5,060 nt of DNA. Origin: CAYTRP01 sp964625145 (GTDB lineage: Bacteria; Sumerlaeota; Sumerlaeia; SLMS01; JAHLLQ01). Of the stretch, positions 1 through 5,060 are shown piece after piece; the stretch's first letter is position 1, and every line of letters starts with the position of its first letter. Where the stretch lies: assembly GCA_964625145.1 (NCBI GenBank), contig CAZVAQ010000209.1, positions 1-5,060 of the forward strand, given 5' to 3'. The notes beneath the pieces are model-generated. The model saw nothing but the letters and a program-made list of their open reading frames with translations. It was not told the DNA's origin and ran no database searches. The position numbers and the translations under genes were made by a program.

Positions 1-83
1 GTGGGAATGACGCTTTGTGGCCTTTCGGGCCGGGGGCAGCCCCGTCCGTTGGGACATCCTCAAGGCGACGGATTTCATTGATC
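1..83 (+). other. Leader upstream of hisI with two adjacent GC hairpins
   Basis: No gene is assigned here. Two small hairpins can be drawn: GGCC (19-22) with GGCC (28-31) around TTTCG, and CGGGG (31-35) with CCCCG (40-44) around GCAG. They share base 31, so they could compete. Neither is followed by a T-tract, so a rho-independent terminator is not supported. Frame 1 is open from the window edge to a TGA at 79-81, just before the hisI ATG. It could be the end of an upstream gene, but the peptide is Gly/Pro/Arg-rich and unrecognisable. No convincing promoter was seen. Confidence 0.3.
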
Positions 84-548
84 ATGCCGGTAGTCTTTCA
101 CCCCCGCACCAGCGTTGAAGAAGTCGAGGAAGGGACCGTCCTGGCCCCCAAGTTCGACGAGAACGGCCTCATCCCGGTCGTCACGACCGATTATGAGTCG
201 GGCGAACTGCTCATGCATGCCTACATGAATCGCGAGGCGTTGGCCAAGACCATCGAGATCGGCGAGGCCGTCTACTGGAGCCGCAGCCGTCAGGTCCTGT
301 GGCACAAGGGTGCCACCAGCGGCTTGGTGCAGAAGGTCGTGGAACTGCTGCTCGATGACGACCAGGACTGCGTGTGGATGCGCGTGCATGTGGTCGGCGG
401 CGCGAGCTGCCACGTGGGATACCGTTCGTGCTTCTATCGCCGGGTGCCCATCGGCGACACCGAAGGAAAGCTGGAGTTCACCGGCGTGCCCAAGGTGTTT
501 GACCCCAAGGAAGTCTACGGGGACGCGCCAAATCCGACAAAGCTGTAA
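84..548 (+). CDS. hisI: Phosphoribosyl-AMP cyclohydrolase (HisI, stand-alone)
   Basis: This cytosolic enzyme opens the purine ring of phosphoribosyl-AMP by hydrolysis to give ProFAR, the third step of histidine synthesis. The 154-residue product covers the whole PRA-CH family domain: LIPVVTTDYESGELLMHAYM (29-48), YWSRSR (64-69), LWHKGATSG (72-80), the acidic metal motif DDDQDC (91-96) and CHVGYRSCFYR (109-119). C109 and C116 match two conserved zinc cysteines, and D91, D93 and D95 match the Mg-binding aspartates. The family motif is normally D-C-D-x-D, and the cysteine there is the third zinc ligand. Here that position is D92, and a cysteine sits at C96 instead. No HisE (PRA-PH) domain is fused. 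The ATG at 84 is chosen because homology begins soon after it. In-frame TTG codons at 15 and 78 are possible but add nothing family-like. The ribosome-binding site is weak (purines around 62-71). The next + strand gene starts 134 bases after the stop. Confidence 0.93.
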   Translation: MPVVFHPRTSVEEVEEGTVLAPKFDENGLIPVVTTDYESGELLMHAYMNREALAKTIEIGEAVYWSRSRQVLWHKGATSGLVQKVVELLLDDDQDCVWMRVHVVGGASCHVGYRSCFYRRVPIGDTEGKLEFTGVPKVFDPKEVYGDAPNPTKL

Positions 549-636
549 GTGCCGGTTGGGAGGTGGGTTTTGGGGGAGGTAGTGAAAAATGGGGTTTACT
601 TCCGAGATGCGAGTAAGATAGCCGTTTCGGGCGTTT

Positions 637-665
637 TTGACGGACACTTTTCCACTTTTTTTACA
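637..665 (+). promoter_or_regulatory. Candidate sigma70-type promoter for the NagB/PIG-L gene
   Basis: TTGACG (637-642) matches the -35 consensus at five of six positions. A weak -10 candidate, TTTACA (660-665), lies 17 bases downstream. The predicted transcript would begin near 672, leaving a leader of only about ten bases. The -10 match is poor (three of six), so the call is tentative. Confidence 0.25.
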
Positions 666-666
666 A

Positions 667-672
667 AAAGGG
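667..672 (+). promoter_or_regulatory. Ribosome-binding site, NagB/PIG-L gene
   Basis: AAAGGG lies ten bases before the ATG at 683. The hisD gene on the other strand has the same AAAGGGCC word before its own start, which supports both start choices. If the promoter candidate just upstream is real, transcription would begin within or near this site, which weakens that promoter call. Confidence 0.4.
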
Positions 673-682
673 CCCTCCCTCC

Positions 683-3106
683 ATGACGCCAGCCGGATCT
701 TCCACCTCCAAATCGAACAAGAAACCCGCCGCCGCGGCACCTGCCAAGCCGGCAAAGGCCGCCTCCGCACAGCTCCCCTCCACCGTCGAGCAGTGGTACT
801 TCGAGCGCTCCGGTCGCCAATTGACCTATCCGCCCACCGAGAAGCTGCCGATCATCGAGGTTTCGAACTTTCCGGCGCTGGGGCGTTTGACGGCACTGCG
901 TTTCATCGAGTGGGTGCTGGCAAATCCGGAAGGCGTCGTGAGCCTCCCCACCGGCAAGACGCCGGAGTACTTCATCAAGTGGTCGAAGTACTTCCTCGAA
1001 GGGTGGAGCAAGAAGGACATCCAGAAGCAATTGCACGAGGTGGGCATCACCGCCTCCGCGCCGCCGTCCTTCAAGGGCCTGCACTTCGTGCAGATCGACG
1101 AGTTCTACCCCATCGATCCGCAGCAGCAGAACAGCTTCCACTACTACGTGAACAAGCATTACCTGCGCGGCTTCGGGATGGATCCCAAGCGCGCGATGCT
1201 CATCGATCCCTCCCGCATCGGTATTCCGAAGGGGCACACGCTGGAATCCGTCTGGCCCGGTGGCAAGGTCGACCTGGGCCTGCGCAGCCGCGTGGCCTGG
1301 ACCGACCAGGAGAAGTTGCAGTACGACGTGCTCCTGGCCGTCGACCAATTCTGCAGCGAGTATGAAGCGAAGATCCGCGAGATGGGCGGCCTTGGGTTCT
1401 TCCTCGGCGGCATCGGGCCCGACGGCCACATCGGCTTCAACCCGCGCGGCGCCGACCGCTTCTCGCAAACGCGCCTGACGCTGACGAACTACGAGACGGA
1501 GGCCGCCGCAGCGGGTGATCTTGGTGGCATTGAGATCTCGCGCAATCGCCCCGTCATCACCATCGGCCTGGGCACCATCACCTACAATCCGAACGGCGTG
1601 ATCATCGTCTTCGCCGCGGGCGAGGCAAAGAGCCGCGTTGTTGCCGACGCCGTGCAGGAGGACAAGCACGTGCGCTATCCGGCGACGGCGTTGCAGGGCC
1701 TGAAGGAAGCGCGCTTCTACCTGACACATGGCGCGACGATCAAGTTGGTGGAGCGCCAGCTCGATGACATCCTGAAGGCGGAGAAGATCGACGACGCGCG
1801 GCTGGAGAAGGCCGTGATCGACCGCGCGCTGGCACTCGACAAGCGCCTCGACCAACTCGAGGACCGCGACGCCAAGGACGACCGCGTCCTGTCGGCAGCG
1901 CTGCGCAAGGCAGAGCGGTCCCTCAGCGAAGTCGGCAAGTGGTCGCGTGATCGCATGATCGGCCGCATCACGCGCGGCCTCGACGACCGCCGGGACGAGA
2001 CCATCCTTCACACCGGTCCGCACCACGACGACATCATGCTGGCCTACATGCCATACGTGATGCACCTGGTGCGCAACCCGTCGAACAAGAATTACTTCAC
2101 GGTCCTGACCAGCGGTTTCACCGCCGTGACGAGCAGCTTCCTGGCGGAGATCCTGGAGGACGTGAAGGAGTACATCGACGCGGGTGAATTTGCCCGCGAC
2201 GCGGCCAACGGCGTCTTCCTTCCCGAGAACATCAAGGCCCGCGCGGAGGAAGTGTACACGTTCCTCGACGGCATCGCCGCGCGCGACGAGCGCATCGGCC
2301 GCCGCGCCCAGGCCCGCCGCATGGTCTTCAACCTCACGCAGGTGCACGAGGACGAGGACCTCAAGCACATCCGCGAGCGCGTCAACGAGCACCTCAATTA
2401 CCTCAGCACCGTCTATGCAGGGAAGAAGGACATCGCGATCATCCAGACGCTGAAGGGGATGCAGCGCGAGTTCGAGGAGGAACTGATCTGGGGCTACGTC
2501 GGCAACGGTCCCGACACGGTCTTCCACGGCCGGCTCGGCTTCTACACCGGCGACATCTTCACCAAGGCCCCCACGCTGGACCGCGACGTGAAGCCGGTGC
2601 TGGCGCTGTTGGAGAAGCTGGAGCCCACTGTCGTGTCATTGGCCTTTGATCCCGAAGGCACCGGCCCGGACACGCACTACAAGGTGCTGCAGGTCCTTCA
2701 CGAGGCGCTGATCCAGTACCAGAAGAAGACCGGCAAGGCGCCGACCGTGTGGGGCTACCGCAACGTGTGGCACCGCTTCCACCCGGCCGACGCCAACATC
2801 TACATCCCCGCGACGCTGAACACGCTGGCCATCATGGAGAACAGCTTCATGAACTGTTTCGGCTCGCAGAAGAACGCCTCGTTCCCCAGCTTCGAGTACG
2901 ACGGCCCCTTCTGCTACCAGGCGCAGCACATGATGGTGGACCAGTTCCAGATCCTGCGCACCTGCCTTGGGCACGAGTGGTTCCTGGACCACGAGAACCC
3001 GCGCCTGCGCGCCACCCGCGGCTTCGTGTACCTGAAGGAAATGCCGCTCGCCGAATTCTCCGGCAACGCGCGCGCCCTGGCAGAGGTCACCGAGGCGGCG
3101 ATGTAA
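683..3106 (+). CDS. Two-domain NagB-like / PIG-L (LmbE)-like protein, probable amino-sugar-phosphate deaminase/deacetylase
   Basis: The 807-residue protein joins two enzyme-like domains. Residues 1-32 are a Lys/Ala/Pro-rich extension, probably disordered. Residues about 55-355 resemble glucosamine-6-phosphate deaminase: LPTGKTP (88-94) is the phosphate loop, D139-E140 matches the catalytic Asp72 motif of E. coli NagB, and GIGPDGHIGFN (243-253) carries the Asp141/His143 equivalents D247 and H249. Residue 254 is Pro where E. coli has the catalytic-site Glu148. VITIGLGTI (291-299) and PATALQ (333-338) fit the C-terminal part of the fold. Residues 356-432 are a charged, helical linker. Residues about 440-790 resemble PIG-L/LmbE zinc deacetylases: PHHDD (446-450) stands for AHPDD, LTSG (475-478) follows, and GPDTH (661-665) offers a third metal ligand. 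Similar NagB-LmbE fusions occur in Bacteroidetes, usually annotated as glucosamine-6-phosphate deaminase. One chain could turn N-acetylglucosamine-6-phosphate into fructose-6-phosphate, but this is inference. No signal peptide or membrane segment is seen. The only plausible start is the ATG used. Confidence 0.85.
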   Translation: MTPAGSSTSKSNKKPAAAAPAKPAKAASAQLPSTVEQWYFERSGRQLTYPPTEKLPIIEVSNFPALGRLTALRFIEWVLANPEGVVSLPTGKTPEYFIKWSKYFLEGWSKKDIQKQLHEVGITASAPPSFKGLHFVQIDEFYPIDPQQQNSFHYYVNKHYLRGFGMDPKRAMLIDPSRIGIPKGHTLESVWPGGKVDLGLRSRVAWTDQEKLQYDVLLAVDQFCSEYEAKIREMGGLGFFLGGIGPDGHIGFNPRGADRFSQTRLTLTNYETEAAAAGDLGGIEISRNRPVITIGLGTITYNPNGVIIVFAAGEAKSRVVADAVQEDKHVRYPATALQGLKEARFYLTHGATIKLVERQLDDILKAEKIDDARLEKAVIDRALALDKRLDQLEDRDAKDDRVLSAALRKAERSLSEVGKWSRDRMIGRITRGLDDRRDETILHTGPHHDDIMLAYMPYVMHLVRNPSNKNYFTVLTSGFTAVTSSFLAEILEDVKEYIDAGEFARDAANGVFLPENIKARAEEVYTFLDGIAARDERIGRRAQARRMVFNLTQVHEDEDLKHIRERVNEHLNYLSTVYAGKKDIAIIQTLKGMQREFEEELIWGYVGNGPDTVFHGRLGFYTGDIFTKAPTLDRDVKPVLALLEKLEPTVVSLAFDPEGTGPDTHYKVLQVLHEALIQYQKKTGKAPTVWGYRNVWHRFHPADANIYIPATLNTLAIMENSFMNCFGSQKNASFPSFEYDGPFCYQAQHMMVDQFQILRTCLGHEWFLDHENPRLRATRGFVYLKEMPLAEFSGNARALAEVTEAAM

Positions 3107-3135
3107 TTCCGTCCTCGTCACCCAAGAGCCACAAC

Positions 3136-3175
3136 GAACGGAGCCCGGGCATTCTTGCCCGGGCTCTTTCCGTTC
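3136..3175 (+). terminator. Strong nested hairpin between convergent genes, probable terminator
   Basis: A perfect inner stem of ten base pairs (3142-3151 with 3156-3165, loop TTCT) is enclosed by a six-base-pair outer stem, GAACGG (3136-3141) with CCGTTC (3170-3175). CTTT is left unpaired on the 3' side. Alternatively the inner stem extends to 11 pairs (3141-3151 with 3156-3166), followed by TTTCCGTTCTT. It starts 29 bases after the stop of the NagB/PIG-L gene and lies beyond the end of hisD. The stem is very GC-rich but the T-tract is interrupted, and there is none on the minus strand. It most likely ends the + strand transcript and may also protect both 3' ends. Confidence 0.7.
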
Positions 3176-3228
3176 TTGCAGGATGAAGCGCGAGCAAGGA
3201 TGCTCACGCACTCTTCACGCCGCGCCGA

Positions 3229-4845
3229 TCAACGCCGCTTCCTGGCAACCTTGGCCGCAGCCTTCTTCGTCGTCCCCTTCTTCCCCGCAACCTTCTTTGC
3301 CGCCAACTTCTTGGCAGCCGGTTTCTTGGGCGCGGCCTTCTTCGCCGCGGCTTTCTTCGGTGCCGCTTTCTTGGGCGCAGGCTTCGCCTTCTTTGCTTCG
3401 GCCTTCTTCTTGGTGGTTGGCTTGGCGGGCTTGGGCGGCGGTTCCTTGGCGGTGATCTTGGACACGACGGCGTGGGCCGGGATGGGTTTCGGGGGCGGCG
3501 GGGGAGGCGGAGGCTCGGGGAGCGACGTCGCCGGCGCCTTCCCCAGCCGGATGCGGATCGACGCGGCGTGCCCCGGCAGATCCTCGCTGTCCGCGAACAA
3601 TGCGGCCTGCTCGCCGACCTCCTCGATCGACCGCTTCGTGCATTCGATGATCTGCGTCATCCGGACAAAGTCCTGAACCGAGAGCGCGGAGAACGACCGC
3701 GCCGTCCCGCCCGTTGGCAGCACATGGTTGGGCCCTGCCATGTAATCGCCGATGGCCTCCACTGCATACGGCCCGATGAAGATGGAACCTGCATGGCGGA
3801 TCTGGTCGGCGATGGGGCGCGCTTCGTGGGCCTTGGCCAGGATCTCCAGATGCTCCGGCGCCTTCGCATTGGCGATGGCAATGGCGGCGGCCTCGTCGGG
3901 GACTTCGATGATGGCGCCCCAGCGGGACAGGGATTGCTCCAGGATCGTGCGGCGCCGCGATCCGCCTATCTGGCTCTCCAACTCGGCTGCCACCGCCTTG
4001 CCATCCTTGCGGCCAATCAGGACCGCGATGGATTGCGCCTCCGGGTCGTGCTCGGCCTGGGCGATCATGTCCGCGGCAATCCAAGCCACCCGGGCGCCGT
4101 GTCCCGCGATGATCATGACATCGGTGGGGCCCGCCAGCGAATCGATGCTGATGCGCCCGTAGAGCTGCCGCTTGGCCTCGGCGACATAGGCATTCCCGGG
4201 ACCGACGACCTTGTCCACCCGCGGAATGGTCTCCGTCCCCCACGCCAACGCCGCGATAGCTTGGGCACCGCCGGAGAGATAGACTTCCTTGATCCCGCAA
4301 AGGTGCAACGCACCGAGGATCGCACGATTGCGGCTCCAATCCGCCTGTGGCGGCGTGATGGCCATGATCCGCTCGACACCGGCCACCTGGGCCGGGATGG
4401 CGTTCATCAGTACCGAGCTGGGATAGGCCGCGCGGCCACCGGGGATATACAGGCCGGCGCTGCTCATGGGCATCCAACGCTGCGCCAGCAGGAAGCCTTC
4501 CTTGTCCTCCATCTGCCACGATTCCACCTTCTGCCGTTTGTGGAACGCCTCGATGCGGGACTTGGCCAGCTTCATGGCATTGCGCAGGTCCGAGGGGAGT
4601 TGCTTCCAACTCTCCTCCAGCATCGCCGGGTCCACGCGCAGGTCTTCCTTGTGGAGCGTCAAGCCATCGAACCGCGCGGCCGCATCGATCAGGGCGGCAT
4701 CGCCGCGGGCGTGGACTTCCTCGATGATGCGGGCGACAACCTCGCGGATGCGCGTGTCGTCTGCGGGCGCATGGGCAATACGGCGCCAGACCTCTTGTTC
4801 ATCGCGAGGGAAGCGGTAGACGGGCACCAAGGATGGGACTGCCAT
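3229..4845 (-). CDS. hisD: Histidinol dehydrogenase with polyproline linker and histone H1-like Lys/Ala tail
   Basis: This enzyme performs the last two steps of histidine synthesis, oxidising L-histidinol to L-histidine with two NAD+. The 538-residue product has a full-length HisD core (about 1-436; the family is about 430). Motifs include SAGLYIPGGRAAYPSS (129-144), VVGPGNAYV (213-221), IDSLAGPTD (234-242) and AQAEHD (262-267). By alignment with E. coli HisD, the zinc ligands Q259, H262, D360 and H419 correspond to Q263, H266, D367 and H426. The catalytic Glu-His pair is E331-H332. All are present, so activity is expected. Residues 437-538 are extra: eight consecutive prolines (445-452), then a tail with 26 Lys and 3 Arg in residues 471-538, ending ARKRR. 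Eight KK pairs recur every five residues from 492 to 528. This resembles histone H1/AlgP-type tails and probably binds nucleic acid or other polyanions. The frame is continuous with no sign of frameshift. The ATG at 4845 is chosen for its AAAGGG site and HisD-like N-terminus over the upstream ATG at 4923. Confidence 0.94.
   Translation of the reverse strand: MAVPSLVPVYRFPRDEQEVWRRIAHAPADDTRIREVVARIIEEVHARGDAALIDAAARFDGLTLHKEDLRVDPAMLEESWKQLPSDLRNAMKLAKSRIEAFHKRQKVESWQMEDKEGFLLAQRWMPMSSAGLYIPGGRAAYPSSVLMNAIPAQVAGVERIMAITPPQADWSRNRAILGALHLCGIKEVYLSGGAQAIAALAWGTETIPRVDKVVGPGNAYVAEAKRQLYGRISIDSLAGPTDVMIIAGHGARVAWIAADMIAQAEHDPEAQSIAVLIGRKDGKAVAAELESQIGGSRRRTILEQSLSRWGAIIEVPDEAAAIAIANAKAPEHLEILAKAHEARPIADQIRHAGSIFIGPYAVEAIGDYMAGPNHVLPTGGTARSFSALSVQDFVRMTQIIECTKRSIEEVGEQAALFADSEDLPGHAASIRIRLGKAPATSLPEPPPPPPPPKPIPAHAVVSKITAKEPPPKPAKPTTKKKAEAKKAKPAPKKAAPKKAAAKKAAPKKPAAKKLAAKKVAGKKGTTKKAAAKVARKRR
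3262..3372 (-). repeat. 15-bp periodic repeat encoding (A/P)KKxx pentapeptides
   Basis: On the + strand, TTCTT occurs eight times at exactly 15-base spacing (starts 3263, 3278, 3293, 3308, 3323, 3338, 3353 and 3368). On the coding strand each is a Lys-Lys codon pair. The intervening codons are mostly Ala (GCx) with Pro, Leu, Val, Gly or Thr. The units are degenerate, so this is a coding minisatellite-like array rather than identical copies. It lies within the hisD C-terminal tail. Confidence 0.85.
3479..3520 (+). other. G-quadruplex motif opposite the HisD polyproline codons
   Basis: The + strand has G runs at 3479-3481, 3484-3486, 3491-3495 and 3500-3504 with loops of 2, 4 and 4 bases, and a further GGGG at 3517-3520. 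This satisfies the usual four-run, short-loop G4 pattern. It is the template strand for hisD, and the complementary C-rich strand encodes the eight prolines linking the enzyme core to the basic tail. Confidence 0.6.
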
Positions 4846-4853
4846 GGGAGTGG

Positions 4854-4859
4854 CCCTTT
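4854..4859 (-). promoter_or_regulatory. Ribosome-binding site for hisD
   Basis: Reading on the minus strand, AAAGGG lies eight bases before the ATG at 4845. This favours that start over the in-frame ATG 78 bases further upstream at 4923, whose extra 26 residues are Ser/Arg-rich and unlike HisD. Confidence 0.5.
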
Positions 4860-5008
4860 CACGCCGGGATAAACTGGGTGAGAACTCGCGAAGGCTGCCG
4901 AATAGCGGCAACGGGGATTTCACATGTTTTGACGTTTTTCGAGGTTTGGGTGGTGGGGGAAGTCATCATTTCCGTGGCAGCCGCCGGTCGAAATTTACGA
5001 TCATCACT

Positions 5009-5030
5009 AGCGAGACTTCGCTTTTTATTT
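5009..5030 (+). terminator. Possible small rho-independent terminator on the + strand
   Basis: AGCGA (5009-5013) pairs with TCGCT (5018-5022) around GACT and is followed by TTTTATTT. The shape fits a weak intrinsic terminator for + strand transcription. There is no + strand gene between the 3136 hairpin and this point, so either it ends an unrecognised small RNA or antisense transcript, or the match is chance. Confidence 0.3.
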
Positions 5031-5060
5031 GTCTTTATCGAGGTGCGATAGCCGCGAGGC

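Larger units (their letters stand above)
549..682 (+). other. Spacer between hisI and the NagB/PIG-L gene
   Basis: This 134-base non-coding spacer opens with a G/T-rich tract at about 556-595, with G runs of 3, 3, 5 and 4 but a long last loop. It then becomes more AT-rich. A weak hairpin, CCG (622-624) with CGG (628-630), is followed by GCGTTTTT (631-638). It could be a poor terminator for hisI, but the three-base-pair stem is too short to call. A promoter candidate overlaps its end. Confidence 0.4.
4846..5060. other. Non-coding region upstream of hisD
   Basis: No gene is supported here. It holds the hisD leader and presumably its promoter, although no clear -35/-10 pair was found on the minus strand. 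A small hairpin, TGCCG (4896-4900) with CGGCA (4906-4910), sits in the leader. A G-rich patch lies at 4941-4960, and the stretch 4988-5040 is more AT-rich than the genes. What lies beyond 5060 is unknown. Confidence 0.5.

Noticed and set aside
15..83. N-terminal extension of HisI from a TTG at 15
   Set aside because: The extra 23 residues are Gly/Pro/Arg/Ser-rich, cover the leader hairpins and have no counterpart in the family. The ATG at 84 gives a usual HisI.
556..595. G/T-rich tract after hisI as a G-quadruplex
   Set aside because: It has G runs of 3, 3, 5 and 4, but the last loop is about 14 bases, beyond the usual limit, so it is only a weak candidate.
596..2527. Long minus-strand open frame (643 codons) antisense to the NagB/PIG-L gene
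   Set aside because: It is a GC-rich shadow of a gene with clear family motifs. Its translation is Val/Leu/Arg/Asp-rich with no recognisable motif, and it has no supporting start signal.
3262..3372. Regular short repeats considered as a CRISPR array
   Set aside because: Units are 15 bp, degenerate and in frame within a gene, with no spacers of CRISPR length and no cas genes nearby.
3155..3676. + strand frame encoding a very Phe/Ala-rich hydrophobic peptide that looks like membrane segments
   Set aside because: It is the antisense reading of the Lys-Lys/Ala repeats (AAGAAG read as TTCTTC). It begins inside the terminator hairpin, so a real membrane protein is unlikely.
3215..4609. Second minus-strand frame (464 codons) overlapping hisD
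   Set aside because: It is a frame-shifted shadow of hisD. The Glu/Gly-rich end is the Lys repeat read one base off.
3472..4872. Long + strand open frame (466 codons) antisense to hisD
   Set aside because: It has no family motif and is Arg/Gly/Asp-rich as expected from a reverse-complement frame of a GC-rich gene. HisD on the other strand is unambiguous.
4846..4923. N-terminal extension of HisD from an ATG at 4923
   Set aside because: The extra 26 residues are unlike HisD. The ATG at 4845 has a better-placed AAAGGG site and gives a normal N-terminus.
4929..4957. TTGACG on the + strand at 4929-4934 as a promoter for a small RNA
   Set aside because: The correctly spaced -10 region (about 4952-4957) is G-rich, with no resemblance to TATAAT.

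Overview
This is a GC-rich bacterial segment with three confident protein-coding genes and short, partly AT-rich spacers. The composition and protein styles (an LmbE-fused NagB-like protein, a Lys/Ala-rich histone H1-like tail, a HisI with an altered metal motif) would fit Verrucomicrobiota, perhaps Opitutae. That placement comes from memory of family styles, not from any search, and is tentative.

Layout. Bases 1-83 are a short leader with two GC hairpins. Bases 84-548 (+) encode HisI, phosphoribosyl-AMP cyclohydrolase. Bases 549-682 are a spacer with a G/T-rich tract and a weak promoter candidate. Bases 683-3106 (+) encode an 807-residue two-domain protein: a glucosamine-6-phosphate deaminase (NagB)-like domain followed by a PIG-L/LmbE-type deacetylase-like domain. 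A strong nested hairpin at 3136-3175 separates it from a convergent gene at 3229-4845 (-). That gene encodes histidinol dehydrogenase (HisD) with an unusual C-terminal extension of about 100 residues: an eight-proline run, then a histone H1-like lysine/alanine tail. Bases 4846-5060 are non-coding as far as can be seen. They include the hisD leader and a small hairpin with a T-tract reading on the + strand.

Function. HisI and HisD catalyse an early step and the last two oxidations of histidine synthesis. They lie on opposite strands around an amino-sugar gene, so there is no compact his operon here. The NagB/PIG-L protein may join deacetylation and deamination of amino-sugar phosphates in one chain, feeding fructose-6-phosphate to glycolysis. 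Its NagB half lacks one expected catalytic-site glutamate, so the reaction is not assured.

The most unusual element is the HisD tail. It has eight Lys-Lys pairs at an exact five-residue (15-bp) spacing, behind a polyproline linker whose DNA is a canonical G-quadruplex motif on the + strand. This looks like a catalytically complete biosynthetic enzyme carrying a probable nucleic-acid- or polyanion-binding tail.
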